From Gordonia phthalatica (GTDB lineage: Bacteria; Actinomycetota; Actinomycetes; Mycobacteriales; Mycobacteriaceae): a stretch of 64,000 nucleotides of DNA. This document shows, piece after piece, positions 1 to 9,312 of this stretch. The notes under the pieces are model-generated. The model worked only from the letters and a program-made list of their open reading frames with translations. It was not told where the DNA came from and did not search any database. The stretch is from NCBI RefSeq assembly GCF_001305675.1, contig NZ_CP011853.1:4154001-4218000 (forward strand), read 5' to 3'. The number at the start of each line of letters is the position of its first letter. Positions within the stretch are counted from its first letter, which is position 1. Made by a program: the position numbers and the translations under genes.

Positions 1-1191
1 CGTGTACTCCAGGCCGATGCCGAGGGAGTGCAGGGCGGAGTCGACGGTCCCCTTGTCCTTGGCTTTCCCCGCCGCCTCGATGGCGTCGAAGACCGGGTCC
101 AGCGTGCTGCCGACCGGGTAGGCGATGTCGGCGTCGACCTTGTTCTTGGCTGCGGCGTCGTTCTGCGCCATCGCCAGGATTCCGCCGGTCTTGGCGTCGA
201 GAGTCATCATGGTGGCCGGCTGCGCCACTTCGACGACGGCGGCCCCGAGCGCCAACTGCTGGGCCGCATCGACGGTGGTCTTCACATCGGGGGCCGCACC
301 GCCCTGATGTCCCGCCAGCTTCTGCGGCGGTGCGCCGGGCGCCACCAGTTGCACCTGCCAGCCGGCGGTCGCATCGCGGATCGCGTTCCAGTAGTTGGTG
401 ATGCCCGCGCTCAACGGGGTCGACAGGCGACGGTCGCTCATCACGAGCATGCCGGTCTTGTTGACGTTGACGCCCGCGATGCGCGACGGGTCCGAATCGA
501 CCATCTGCATGTCGGAGTCACGCAGCGTGACCGCGATGATCTCCTGACCTGGCGCGGCGTCCAACTGCTTGTTGATCGACTTGACCGTCACCTTGGGCGC
601 CACGGGGGCGACGGCGGCAGCGAGGGCCCGGACTGTCTTGTCGAGGTCCTTGGTGGTGGCGGGATTGATGGTGATCTCGTTGACCGGTTCCATCTGCATG
701 AACGGTTTGCCGTTGTCCGCGCGGACGGTGGGGGCGGGCTTGGCGTCGGTCCGCACCTCCTGCAGGCGGCCGTCGGCGGTCAGTCCGGTGTACAGCAGAC
801 CCGGATCCCACTGGACCTTCCATCCCGACGAGAGTCGCCGCGCCGAGCCCGACGTCTTGGTCTCGAACTCGTGGTCGCCGGACCAATTCCAGGTGGTGGT
901 GAGGCTGAAGGAGGCGCTTCCGTCGCTGTACTCCACCAGGCGCCCGGTCTCGACGGACAACTCCTTGGCGTGCATGCCGGCGAACGTCACCCCGAGCGAC
1001 TGCGCCGCCTGACTGGGCGAGGTCGTCATGTCGGCGGCACCCTGGGTGTCCTGCCTGCTCATCGCATCAGCGAACGCCTGTACCGCGCGTGAAGCGTCGG
1101 TTCCGTCATCGGAGGAGCAGGATGTCATCGCGAGCACCATGGCGAGCACGGCAACGATCGCGGCGGCCCCTCGTGCACCCCGCAAACTCAT
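1..1191 (-). CDS. Penicillin-binding-protein-like lipoprotein, 3' end beyond window
   Basis: The reading frame starts at ATG 1191 and runs off the left edge after 397 codons. The N-terminus is a lipoprotein signal: a hydrophobic stretch ends in a lipobox (MTSC, Cys25), followed by Ser/Asp. Next come an NTF2-like (MecA_N) domain and the beginning of a transpeptidase-like domain, recognisable by a stretch reading TLDAKTGGILAMAQ. This is the architecture of mycobacterial penicillin-binding lipoproteins such as Rv2864c, which act outside the membrane in peptidoglycan cross-linking. Oddity: where the SxxK active site is expected (Ser362), the sequence is S-T-L-D, so the catalytic lysine is Asp365. 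The protein may be a non-catalytic paralogue. The SxN and KTG motifs lie outside the window. Family assignment is good; enzymatic activity is doubtful. Confidence 0.8.
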   Translation of the reverse strand, partial: MSLRGARGAAAIVAVLAMVLAMTSCSSDDGTDASRAVQAFADAMSRQDTQGAADMTTSPSQAAQSLGVTFAGMHAKELSVETGRLVEYSDGSASFSLTTTWNWSGDHEFETKTSGSARRLSSGWKVQWDPGLLYTGLTADGRLQEVRTDAKPAPTVRADNGKPFMQMEPVNEITINPATTKDLDKTVRALAAAVAPVAPKVTVKSINKQLDAAPGQEIIAVTLRDSDMQMVDSDPSRIAGVNVNKTGMLVMSDRRLSTPLSAGITNYWNAIRDATAGWQVQLVAPGAPPQKLAGHQGGAAPDVKTTVDAAQQLALGAAVVEVAQPATMMTLDAKTGGILAMAQNDAAAKNKVDADIAYPVGSTLDPVFDAIEAAGKAKDKGTVDSALHSLGIGLEYT

Positions 1192-1321
1192 GGTCCCAAT
1201 TATCACTCTATTCCCACCCGTTTTGCGCCCCACTGCTTCCTTTCTAGAAACTATGTGGTCACAATCGCACAACGCCGCCTACTACCGCACCCTCCACGCC
1301 GACGCGAGGACAATGAGGCAC

Positions 1322-2047
1322 ATGAGCAAGTACATCACTCGTTCGGGTGACCGCGCACGGACCACGACCGACTGGCTCGATTCTGCGCATTCGTTCTCTT
1401 TCGGCGATCACTACGATCCCGCGAACACCCATCACGGGGTGCTGCTGGTCCAGAACGAGGACATCGTCGTCCCCGGTCAGGGCTTCGACACCCACCCGCA
1501 CGCCGAGACCGAGATCGTCACGTGGGTGCTGTCCGGGTCGCTGGTCCACCAGGACTCCGAGGGACACTCCGGCGTCATCTACCCCGGACTCGCACAGCGG
1601 ATGAGTGCCGGCCGCGGGATCCGCCACTCGGAGCGGAACGACGACGCCGAGTCACCGGACGAGCCTGTGCATTTCGTCCAGATGTGGCTGATGCCCGACG
1701 AGCACGGCATCGAACCCGGCTACGAGCAGCTCGACATCGCCGGCGAGCTACAGCCCGGGCGGCTCGTCACCGTCGCCTCGGGTTCCCCCGATCACGATTC
1801 GGCGATCCGCATCGCGAACCGCAGTGCCACCCTGTCCGCGGCCCGACTGAGCGCCGACCAGCGGGTGACCGTGCCGACCGCCCGCTTCACCCATCTGTTC
1901 GTCACGCGCGGTGAGGTGGAGGTGGACGGCGACCGCCTGGCCGCCTCCGACGCCGTCCGGGCCGAAGGCTTCGGCGGCTCGACGATCCGCGCAACCACCG
2001 ACGCCGAGGTCCTGATCTGGTCGATGGACGCCCGCCTCGGCGAGTGA
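1322..2047 (+). CDS. Pirin family protein
   Basis: A 241-residue bicupin of the pirin family, cytosolic, with an Fe(II) site; some members act as quercetin 2,3-dioxygenases. The canonical metal ligands are all present: His58 and His60 in the DTHPH motif, then His102 and Glu104 in RHSERN. The frame is open further upstream, but ATG 1322 gives the normal pirin N-terminus (MSKYITRS) and is preceded by GAGG a few bases upstream. It is divergent from the PBP-like gene and runs into the M13 peptidase gene 31 bp downstream. The physiological substrate cannot be deduced. Confidence 0.85.
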   Translation: MSKYITRSGDRARTTTDWLDSAHSFSFGDHYDPANTHHGVLLVQNEDIVVPGQGFDTHPHAETEIVTWVLSGSLVHQDSEGHSGVIYPGLAQRMSAGRGIRHSERNDDAESPDEPVHFVQMWLMPDEHGIEPGYEQLDIAGELQPGRLVTVASGSPDHDSAIRIANRSATLSAARLSADQRVTVPTARFTHLFVTRGEVEVDGDRLAASDAVRAEGFGGSTIRATTDAEVLIWSMDARLGE

Positions 2048-2078
2048 GCCCGACCCGGCACCGCGATTCGATGTCACT

Positions 2079-4124
2079 ATGGAGGGCGTGACTATCGAGC
2101 AGACCTCGGGTCTCGACCTGCAGTGGGTCGACGCCTCCATCCGCGCCGCAGACGATCTCTTCCTCCACGTCAACGGGAAGTGGGTGGACAGCCACCAGAT
2201 CCCCGACGACCGCAGCATCGACGGCGCCTTCCACGTCCTGCGCGACAACGCCGAAGCCGATGTCCGCGCGATCGTCGAGGAGTGCGCCGACGGGTCGCCG
2301 GCTGAGACACCCCCCGTCGCTTCGCTCGCCCCCGAGGCCGGCACCGCCGCCGCCAAGATCGGCGATCTGTACGCGTCGTTCATGGACGTCGACCGCATCG
2401 AATCGCTCGGTATCGAGCCGATCGCCGACCAGCTGCGCGAGATCGCCGCCGTCGCCGACACCACCGAGCTGGTCGCGCTGCTCGGCCGGATGCAGCGCGA
2501 CGGCGTCGGCGGACTTTTCGGCGTCTACGTCGACACCGACTCTCGCCAGTCCGACCGCTACCTCGTGCACGTGGTGCAGAGCGGTCTGGGTCTGCCCGAC
2601 GAGTCGTACTACCGCGAGGAGAACCACGCGGCCGTCCGCGACGCCTACCGTGCGCACATCGCCGCGATGCTCACGCTGACCGGCGCCGACGACGCCCAGG
2701 CGCAGGCCGACGCGATCTTCGCGCTCGAGACGGCCATCGCCTCCCACCACTGGGACGTGGTCCGCCGCCGCGACGCGGAGGCCACCTACAACCTGCGTAC
2801 GCTCGCCGAGTTCACTGATCTCGCCGCCGGTTACGACGTCGCCGCCTGGCTGGGCGGGATCGGATCGGCCGCGGCGTTCGCCGAGGTGAACCTCGGGCAG
2901 CCGTCGTTCATCGAAGGTGCCGCCGCGCTCCTGGCGGCGCAACCGCTGGACGCATGGAAGAGCTGGCTGTCGTGGCGGCTGCTGCGCACTGTCGCGTCGT
3001 ACCTGCCCGCCGCGTTCGTCGACGAGAACTTCGCCTTCTACGGCAAGACACTGACCGGCGCCGAGGTGATCCGCGACCGCTGGAAGCGCGGCGTCGGCTT
3101 CGTCGAGCAGGCGGCGGGCTTCGCCGTCGGCGAGGTGTACGTGCAAAGGCACTTCCCGCCCGAGGCCAAGGCCCGGATGGACGAGCTGATCGGCAACCTC
3201 GTGGAGGCGTACCGCCGCAACATCGACGACCTGCCGTGGATGACGCCCGCGACGCGCGCCAAGGCACTCGCCAAGCTCGACAAGTTCACCCCGAAGATCG
3301 GCTACCCGGCCACCTGGATCGACTACTCGACCCTCGAGGTGGACCGCACCGACCTGATCGGCAACGCCCGGCGCGCCGCCGCCTTCGACACCGCCCGCGA
3401 CCTCGCCAAGATCGGGCAACCCGTCGACCGCGACGAGTGGTTCATGACCCCGCAGACCGTCAACGCCTACTACAACCCGGGCATGAACGAGATCGTCTTC
3501 CCTGCGGCGATCCTGCAGCCGCCGTTCTTCGACCCGAACGCCGACGACGCCGCCAACTACGGCGGTATCGGTGCGGTGATCGGCCACGAGATCGGACACG
3601 GCTTCGACGACCAGGGCGCCAAGTACGACGGCGACGGCAACCTCGTCGACTGGTGGACCGACGACGACCGCGCCGAGTTCGGCAAGCGCACCGCCGCGCT
3701 CGCCGCCCAGTACTCGGCGTTCACCCCCAACGGACTCGACGAGAAGTACAAGGTCAACGGCGAGTTCACGCTGGGCGAGAACATCGGTGATCTCGGCGGC
3801 CTGTCGATCGCCCTCGTCGCCTACGACGTCGCCCTGGAGAAGTCGGACGCACGGGAGTCGGGAGCAGGGGAGTCGGGAGCAGGGGCCCCGGTGATCGACG
3901 GCCTGACCGGCATCCAGCGCGTCTTCTTCAACTGGGCGCAGATCTGGCGGACCAAGACCCGCGACGAGGAGGCCATCCGCCGCCTGTCGATCGATCCGCA
4001 CTCGCCGCCCGAGTTCCGCTGCAACGGCGTGGTCCGGAACGTCGACGCGTTCTACGACGCCTTCGACGTGGCCCCCGGCGACGCCCTGTACCTGCCGCCG
4101 GAGGAGCGCGTCCGCATCTGGTGA
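2079..4124 (+). CDS. M13 family zinc metallopeptidase
   Basis: A 681-residue neprilysin-like peptidase related to mycobacterial Zmp1 (Rv0198c). The zinc motif HEIGH is at residues 503-507, and the third ligand glutamate is Glu567 in ENIGDLGG. The conserved substrate-binding NAYY motif is also seen (residues ~464-467). No signal peptide or membrane anchor is visible. ATG 2079 and GTG 2088 are both possible starts, and a purine-rich GGAGGG lies between them. Near the C-terminus an extra loop (ESGAGESGAG) is encoded by a perfect 15-bp tandem duplication. Role: peptide hydrolysis; natural substrates are unknown. Confidence 0.9.
   Translation: MEGVTIEQTSGLDLQWVDASIRAADDLFLHVNGKWVDSHQIPDDRSIDGAFHVLRDNAEADVRAIVEECADGSPAETPPVASLAPEAGTAAAKIGDLYASFMDVDRIESLGIEPIADQLREIAAVADTTELVALLGRMQRDGVGGLFGVYVDTDSRQSDRYLVHVVQSGLGLPDESYYREENHAAVRDAYRAHIAAMLTLTGADDAQAQADAIFALETAIASHHWDVVRRRDAEATYNLRTLAEFTDLAAGYDVAAWLGGIGSAAAFAEVNLGQPSFIEGAAALLAAQPLDAWKSWLSWRLLRTVASYLPAAFVDENFAFYGKTLTGAEVIRDRWKRGVGFVEQAAGFAVGEVYVQRHFPPEAKARMDELIGNLVEAYRRNIDDLPWMTPATRAKALAKLDKFTPKIGYPATWIDYSTLEVDRTDLIGNARRAAAFDTARDLAKIGQPVDRDEWFMTPQTVNAYYNPGMNEIVFPAAILQPPFFDPNADDAANYGGIGAVIGHEIGHGFDDQGAKYDGDGNLVDWWTDDDRAEFGKRTAALAAQYSAFTPNGLDEKYKVNGEFTLGENIGDLGGLSIALVAYDVALEKSDARESGAGESGAGAPVIDGLTGIQRVFFNWAQIWRTKTRDEEAIRRLSIDPHSPPEFRCNGVVRNVDAFYDAFDVAPGDALYLPPEERVRIW
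3853..3882 (+). repeat. 2 x 15-bp perfect tandem repeat in the M13 gene
   Basis: Two exact head-to-tail copies of GGGAGTCGGGAGCAG, in frame, encode a duplicated ESGAG loop between the ENIGDLGG motif and the C-terminal helices. It is a likely slipped-strand expansion site that changes loop length without a frameshift. Confidence 0.9.
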
Positions 4125-4158
4125 TGCACCGCGCCCCGCCGACGTGTAAACACGAGTC

Positions 4159-6249
4159 ATGGCATCCCAGCGGTTCGTCCGCATAGCCTTGCCCGCCGCA
4201 ATCGTCGTTCTCTGGGTCGTGATCGGCGGATTCACCGGCTCTCTGTCGGGCAAGCTGTCGACCGTCACGATCAACGACGCGAGCGCGTTCCTGCCGCAGT
4301 CCGCGGAGTCGACGCGGGTCGCCGAGCAGCTGCCCGAGTTCACCGACACCGACTACTTCCCGGCGATCGTCGTCGCCGAGAAGAGCACGCCGATGTCGCC
4401 CGCGGATCGCGCCTTCGTGGCCGACGCCGTCGCTCCGCTGGCGGGGACGGCAGGTTTCGGGAAGCAGTTCTCACCCCCGATCCCGTCAGCCGACGGTGAG
4501 GCCGTCCAGTTGTTCGTGCCCGTCTCGACGGATGCGAAGCCGAAGGATCAGCTCGCGAAACTGACCGCCGTCCTGGCGAATCCGCCGCCCGGGGTCAGTG
4601 TCGCGATCACCGGACCGGCCGCCCAGGCCGCCGACCTCTCCAACGCCTTCGCAGGCATCGACGGCATCCTGCTGCTGGTGGCCGGCGCGGTGGTCCTGCT
4701 GATCCTGATCGTCGTGTACCGCTCCCCGATCCTGCCGTTCGTGGTGCTCCTGTCCGCGATCTTCGCGCTCGCCCTCGCATCGGGCGTGGTCTATGGACTC
4801 GCGAAGGCCGGCACGCTGGAGTTGAGCGGTCAAAGCCAGGGCATTCTCTTCATCCTGGTGTTCGGCGCGGCCACCGACTACGCATTGCTGCTGGTGGCGC
4901 GCTACCGGGAACTCCTGGCCGAGGAACCCGACGCCCGCAGCGCCCTGTGGACCGCCTGGCGCGCCACGCTCCCGCCGATCGCCGCGTCCGCCGCAACGGT
5001 GATCCTCGGCGTCCTGTGCCTGCTGCTGTCGGATCTGAACTCCAATCGGAGTCTCGGCCCCATCGCCGCGCTCGGCATCGCCGCGTCGTTCCTCGCGTCC
5101 ATCACCTTCCTCCCCGCGATGCTCGCGCTGATCGGTCGTGCAGCGTTCTGGCCGCGGGTCCCGCACGGTGAGACCGGTTCGGGTCACCGCATCTGGCAGC
5201 GCGTCGCGGTCTTCGTCTCGCACTCGCCACGCAAGGTCTGGGCGGGGACTCTGGTGGTCCTGGCCCTCGGTGCGGCCTTCGCGCCCGCGTTCCGCGCCGA
5301 CGGCGTCTCCACCGACGACTTCTTCCTGGGTGAGGCGGCCTCCGTCTCGGGATCACAGATGCACGCGCGGCACTTCGACGCCGGCTCCGGGACCCCGACC
5401 TGGGTGCTTGTGAACCAGGACTCGTCGACCGCCGTCGCGGAGAAGGTCCGCGCGGTGGACGGCGTCGCCGCCGCCGAGATCCTCACCGGCGACCTCGGCC
5501 CAGTGACGCACGAGGGCCGCCAGGCCGTGCAGGTGACGCTGTCCGACGATCCGAACTCGCTGACCGCGCAGGACACCATCGTCGACATCCGCGACGCCGT
5601 CCATGCCGTCCCGAACGCCGACGCTCTGGTCGGCGGCGGCACGGCCGTCGACCTCGACACCCGGATCAGCGCCCGGCACGACCGCAACCTGATCATCCCG
5701 ATCGTGCTGCTGGTGGTCCTGGCCGTGCTGATCGTCCTGCTCCGCAGCCTCCTCGCGCCGCTGATGCTGTTGGCGACGACGGTGCTGTCGTTCGGGACCG
5801 CGCTCGGCGTGGCCGCCCTGCTGTTCAACGGTCCGTTCGGCTTCCCGGGCGCGGACCCGGTGGTGCCGCTGTTCGCGTTCGTCTTCCTGGTCGCACTGGG
5901 CATCGACTACAACATCTTCCTGATGACCAGAGCTCGCGAGGAGGCGCAGCGGCACGGCACCCGCGAGGGCATGCTCCGCGCCCTCACCAGTACCGGCGGC
6001 GTGATCAGCGCCGCGGGCCTGGTCCTCGCCGCCACGTTCAGCGCACTCGCGGTGATCCCGCTGATGTTTCTTGCGCAGGTCGCCTTCCTCGTCGCCTTCG
6101 GCGTCCTGGTCGACACCTTGATCGTGCGGTCGCTGCTGGTCCCCGCGCTGACGCTCGACATCGGGCCGCGGATCTGGTGGCCCGGCAGGCCGGATCCCGG
6201 ACTCCCCTCGGCGACGGCGGAGACACCCGCTACTCGGCCCCGCGCCTGA
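4159..6249 (+). CDS. MMPL/RND family membrane transporter
   Basis: A 696-residue integral membrane protein with two repeats. Each repeat has one N-terminal TM helix, a periplasmic loop domain and a cluster of about five TM helices (around residues 170-330 and 510-660). Loop-located GxxxDY motifs in the helix clusters (FGAATDYALLL near 235, LGIDYNIFLM near 580) are typical of MMPL/RND proton-coupled exporters of lipids or hydrophobic compounds. It is shorter than mycobacterial MmpL3. It starts at ATG 4159, 34 bp after the peptidase gene, so co-transcription is plausible. Its end overlaps the convergent PadR gene by 20 bp. Cargo is unknown; control by the adjacent PadR protein is an inference from position. 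Confidence 0.88.
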   Translation: MASQRFVRIALPAAIVVLWVVIGGFTGSLSGKLSTVTINDASAFLPQSAESTRVAEQLPEFTDTDYFPAIVVAEKSTPMSPADRAFVADAVAPLAGTAGFGKQFSPPIPSADGEAVQLFVPVSTDAKPKDQLAKLTAVLANPPPGVSVAITGPAAQAADLSNAFAGIDGILLLVAGAVVLLILIVVYRSPILPFVVLLSAIFALALASGVVYGLAKAGTLELSGQSQGILFILVFGAATDYALLLVARYRELLAEEPDARSALWTAWRATLPPIAASAATVILGVLCLLLSDLNSNRSLGPIAALGIAASFLASITFLPAMLALIGRAAFWPRVPHGETGSGHRIWQRVAVFVSHSPRKVWAGTLVVLALGAAFAPAFRADGVSTDDFFLGEAASVSGSQMHARHFDAGSGTPTWVLVNQDSSTAVAEKVRAVDGVAAAEILTGDLGPVTHEGRQAVQVTLSDDPNSLTAQDTIVDIRDAVHAVPNADALVGGGTAVDLDTRISARHDRNLIIPIVLLVVLAVLIVLLRSLLAPLMLLATTVLSFGTALGVAALLFNGPFGFPGADPVVPLFAFVFLVALGIDYNIFLMTRAREEAQRHGTREGMLRALTSTGGVISAAGLVLAATFSALAVIPLMFLAQVAFLVAFGVLVDTLIVRSLLVPALTLDIGPRIWWPGRPDPGLPSATAETPATRPRA

Positions 6250-6820
6250 CGACCTCGGCGAAGATCGCGTCCGCCTCCGGCCACTCGGTGTCGGTCGCGT
6301 CCCAGCCGCCGACCTCGGTGCGCGCCCAGGCCGCCCAATTCTCGATCGTCTCGGTGAGGTCGGCGACGAGCTTGATGCTGAGTGCGTTGACCGCAGCGCG
6401 TCCGGGCATCGCCGTCTCCTCCGCGTCGCCCGCCACCTGGCCGAGATCCCGGCGCGACGCCGCCGCCTGCTCGCCGATGCGCTCGATGTTCCGCCGCAAC
6501 TGCTCCACGTCGCCCTGCTCCGCGTAGAAGACCCTGATCAACTGTTCGACGTCGAAGCGCCGACCCGCCCCTTCGGTGTCGAGCCACTCGCGCAGCGCGC
6601 GCCGGCCTGCGTCGGTGATCGAATACTGCATGCTGCGCCGGTTGCCCGTGCTCGCGGGCGTGGCGACGGCGTAGCCCTGCTCCACCAGCTTCTTCGGAAT
6701 GTCGTACATCAGCCGCTCAGCGCGCGGCCACACCCACCGCACCGACCGCCTCGCCTGCTTCGCGATCTCGTACGTGGTCCATGGTCGTTCCCACCCACTG
6801 ATGCCCAACAGTCCGAGCAC
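6230..6820 (-). CDS. PadR family transcriptional regulator
   Basis: About 196 residues: an N-terminal winged helix (TTYEIAKQ, then RLMYDIPKKLVEQGYA, then YSITDAGRRALREWL) and a C-terminal helical dimerisation region (PadR C-terminal type). The domain is clear but the start is not. GTG 6820 is chosen because it leaves 78 bp to the divergent FAD oxidase start; GTG 6889, in the same frame, would add 23 residues. It converges on and slightly overlaps the MMPL transporter gene. PadR proteins commonly repress neighbouring efflux genes. Confidence 0.82.
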   Translation of the reverse strand: MLGLLGISGWERPWTTYEIAKQARRSVRWVWPRAERLMYDIPKKLVEQGYAVATPASTGNRRSMQYSITDAGRRALREWLDTEGAGRRFDVEQLIRVFYAEQGDVEQLRRNIERIGEQAAASRRDLGQVAGDAEETAMPGRAAVNALSIKLVADLTETIENWAAWARTEVGGWDATDTEWPEADAIFAEVVRRGAE

Positions 6821-6898
6821 CGGACGCAGACCGGGCCGTTCCGGAACATCCCCGCCGCCCTCGCCGAGAAGTTCCTCATCCGGGACCACCTGGTTCGC

Positions 6899-8275
6899 GT
6901 GGTCCCGCCGTGGACGCCCGGCCCGCGCGAGTCCGAACTGCATCTGCCCGGAACCCGCTCGCCCCGGACCTCGCACCGGGTGGGCACCCCGGAGTACGAC
7001 GCGGCCTGCGCGGCGTTCAACGTCGCGGCAGTCCCCGCCCCGGAGCTCGCGGTCGCCGCGGCATCGCTCGCCGATATCCGCGCGGCCGTCCGGTACGCCG
7101 CCGAACACGGACTGCCCGTCTCGGTGCACGCGACGGGCCACGGCGCTGCGCGCCCCGTGGACGGCGGACTGCTGATCAACACGGCGGCACTCGACACCGT
7201 GCGGATCGACCCCGACCGCCGTACCGCGACCGTCGGAGCCGGCGCCCGCTGGCGCGAGGTGATCGCCGCAGCGGCGCCCTACGGACTGGCACCGCTGAAC
7301 GGGTCGTCGTCGGACGTGGGCGTGGTCGGCTACTGCCTCGGCGGCGGCATGGGTCCGATGGCGCGGACCTTCGGCTTCGCCGCCGACCACGTGCAGAGCC
7401 TGACGATGGTCGACGCCGACGGCGACCTGCGGTTCGTCGACGCCGACCGCGAGCCCGACCTGTTCTGGGCCATGCGCGGCGGCAAGCACCCCCTCGGTGT
7501 CGTCACCGAGATGACCGTCGGCCTCGTGCCCGTCGCCGACGTGTACGGAGGCGCGATCTTCTTCCCCGGCGACGACGCACCGACCGTGATGCATGCCTTC
7601 CGCGAATGGGCGCCCACCCTCCCGGCCAGCACCACGACGTCGATCTCGCTGCTCCGCCTCCCCGACATCGATCCGGTTCCGCCGCCGCTGCGCGGTCGGC
7701 TCAGCGTGCACCTGCGGTACGTGCATGTCGGCGATGACGACACAGGTGCACGACTCCTCGCACCGATGCGAGCCGCCGCGACGCCGATCGCCGACCTGGT
7801 CTGCCGCATGCCGTACACCCTGATCGACTCCGTCCATCAGGATCCGACCGACCCGATGCCCGCGTGGGACAGCGGCTGTCTGCTCAGCGAACTGACTCCG
7901 GACACGGTCGACGCGATGCTGCAGATCGCGGGCCCCGGTGCCGACGTGCCGCTGGTGCTGGCCGAGTTCCGACTGCTGGGCGGGGCCCTCGGCGAGGAAC
8001 CCTCGATCCCCAACGCGGTGTCGGGGCGGGGAGCACCGTTCCTGGCCTGCGCGATCGGCCCCTACCCGCCTCCGCTGCGGCAGGCGGTCGACGCCGTCGG
8101 CGGCGCCCTGATGCACTCACTGCAGCCCTGGTCGATCGGCGCACAGGCCAACTTCCCCGACCGCGTCGTCGCTCCCGGAGACCCGCACCGGATCTGGCCG
8201 CGCGACGTCGTCGACCGGCTCCGCTCCATCGCGGCCGACGTCGACCCGGACCGCCGATTCGCGGCCGCGTGGTGA
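6899..8275 (+). CDS. FAD-linked oxidase (PCMH/BBE-like)
   Basis: A 458-residue flavoprotein of the FAD-binding type 4 (PCMH) class, related to berberine-bridge-like oxidases. The N-terminal half contains the FAD-binding segment with a probable histidyl-FAD attachment site (VSVHATGHGA), the ATVGAGARWREV strand and the GYCLGGGMG turn. The C-terminus ends in the usual helix VDRLRSIAADVDPDRRF. GTG 6899 is the likely start. It is divergent from padR. Its last 159 bp are antisense to the end of the DMT transporter gene. Substrate is unknown. Confidence 0.85.
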   Translation: MVPPWTPGPRESELHLPGTRSPRTSHRVGTPEYDAACAAFNVAAVPAPELAVAAASLADIRAAVRYAAEHGLPVSVHATGHGAARPVDGGLLINTAALDTVRIDPDRRTATVGAGARWREVIAAAAPYGLAPLNGSSSDVGVVGYCLGGGMGPMARTFGFAADHVQSLTMVDADGDLRFVDADREPDLFWAMRGGKHPLGVVTEMTVGLVPVADVYGGAIFFPGDDAPTVMHAFREWAPTLPASTTTSISLLRLPDIDPVPPPLRGRLSVHLRYVHVGDDDTGARLLAPMRAAATPIADLVCRMPYTLIDSVHQDPTDPMPAWDSGCLLSELTPDTVDAMLQIAGPGADVPLVLAEFRLLGGALGEEPSIPNAVSGRGAPFLACAIGPYPPPLRQAVDAVGGALMHSLQPWSIGAQANFPDRVVAPGDPHRIWPRDVVDRLRSIAADVDPDRRFAAAW

Positions 8276-9187
8276 CGTCCGCGCATCGTTTCCGATGAAG
8301 CAGGCCACCGCTCCGACGAGCAGCCCGATCACGACACCGACGTCGGGCCGTTCGCCCATCAGAGACCAGGTCAGCAGGGCGGCGATCGACGGGATGACGC
8401 CGAACAGCAGCGACACCGCGGCGGCGCCCGCCTGTTTGATCGCGGCCAGGTAGAGACTTGCGGCGATCACCGAGTTCGCGACCACCAGGATCGCGACGGC
8501 CCAGAAGGCCTTGGTCGGATCGGTGACGTGCTGCGGCGTGGCGGCGGCGAAGGCCACCGACGGCACCAGCGCCACCGCGACGCCGATGGTGTTGACCGCG
8601 ATCGGATGCCCCTGGGTCAGGAACCGCTGCTGGTAGACGCCGCCGACGGCGAGACCGACCACTGCCATCACAACCCAGCCGACGGCGGCGTCGACGTGCC
8701 CGACCTCGATCACCCGGCCGGCGAACGCCGCGCACACCGCGACGAGCGCCAGGACGACGGCGACCATACGCCGCAGCGACAGCCGTTCGCGCAGCATCAA
8801 CGACGCCGCCGCGGCCGTGACCACCGGGTTCATCGCGATCACCAGGGCCACGAGGACCGGCGAGACGCCGACGTACATCGCCTGGTAGCAGCCGACGAAC
8901 TGCAAGCCCTGCGACAGGAAGCCCACGACGACCGCATGCCACGCCTGCACACCGCGCGGCCACTCGAGTCGTCGGACCCGCACGATCACCAGCAGGATCG
9001 CCACCGACGCGATGAACCGGCTCACCAGCACGGTGCCGGGAGTCGCGCCCTGGACGGCGAGCGCACCCACCGGGTAGCCGAGAGCGTAGAAGAAGGCGGT
9101 CGAGGCACCGAGCGGGAATGACAGTTTCACGAGTCTCATCGTCGGACCGCGACCGCATTCGCGTCCAACGACTTTTCGTTCACTCAT
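8117..9187 (-). CDS. DMT superfamily (EamA) transporter with antisense-derived tail
   Basis: About 356 residues, or 340 if it starts at ATG 9139, where MRLVKLSF leads directly into TM1. Ten hydrophobic helices in two EamA repeats mark it as a drug/metabolite exporter of the inner membrane. The membrane core ends near CFIGND; the last ~54 residues are polar and are encoded antisense to the conserved C-terminus of the FAD oxidase. This suggests the original stop codon was lost. A LysR gene diverges from it, the common arrangement for an exporter controlled by its own LysR activator. Confidence 0.85.
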   Translation of the reverse strand: MSERKVVGRECGRGPTMRLVKLSFPLGASTAFFYALGYPVGALAVQGATPGTVLVSRFIASVAILLVIVRVRRLEWPRGVQAWHAVVVGFLSQGLQFVGCYQAMYVGVSPVLVALVIAMNPVVTAAAASLMLRERLSLRRMVAVVLALVAVCAAFAGRVIEVGHVDAAVGWVVMAVVGLAVGGVYQQRFLTQGHPIAVNTIGVAVALVPSVAFAAATPQHVTDPTKAFWAVAILVVANSVIAASLYLAAIKQAGAAAVSLLFGVIPSIAALLTWSLMGERPDVGVVIGLLVGAVACFIGNDARTSPRGRESAVRVDVGRDGAEPVDDVARPDPVRVSGSDDAVGEVGLCADRPGLQ

Positions 9188-9199
9188 TGATTACAGATT

Positions 9200-9279
9200 C
9201 TTATCGAAATACGGCACGGCACCAGGAAACCCCAGGACGATGCCGGCACGATCGTCGCCATCCGCACATGAACGATAAG
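9200..9279. promoter_or_regulatory. Divergent promoter region DMT transporter / lysR
   Basis: Inverted copies of CTTATCG (9200-9206) and CGATAAG (9273-9279) flank the 125-bp divergent gap. This could be the LysR operator, but the half-sites are far apart and the assignment is weak. Confidence 0.25.
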
Positions 9280-9312
9280 TGAACGGCGTCGATCGGCGCT
9301 ACCCTGTTCAGC

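Noticed and set aside
1902..4349. 815-codon open frame antisense to the M13 peptidase gene
   Set aside because: It is a mirror frame caused by high third-position GC. Its translation is low-complexity (Val/Gly/Arg/Asp), while the plus-strand frame has full peptidase motifs.
6821..8116. Upstream extension of the PadR frame
   Set aside because: It is antisense to the FAD oxidase gene. Only the part from about 6820-6889 downward looks like PadR.
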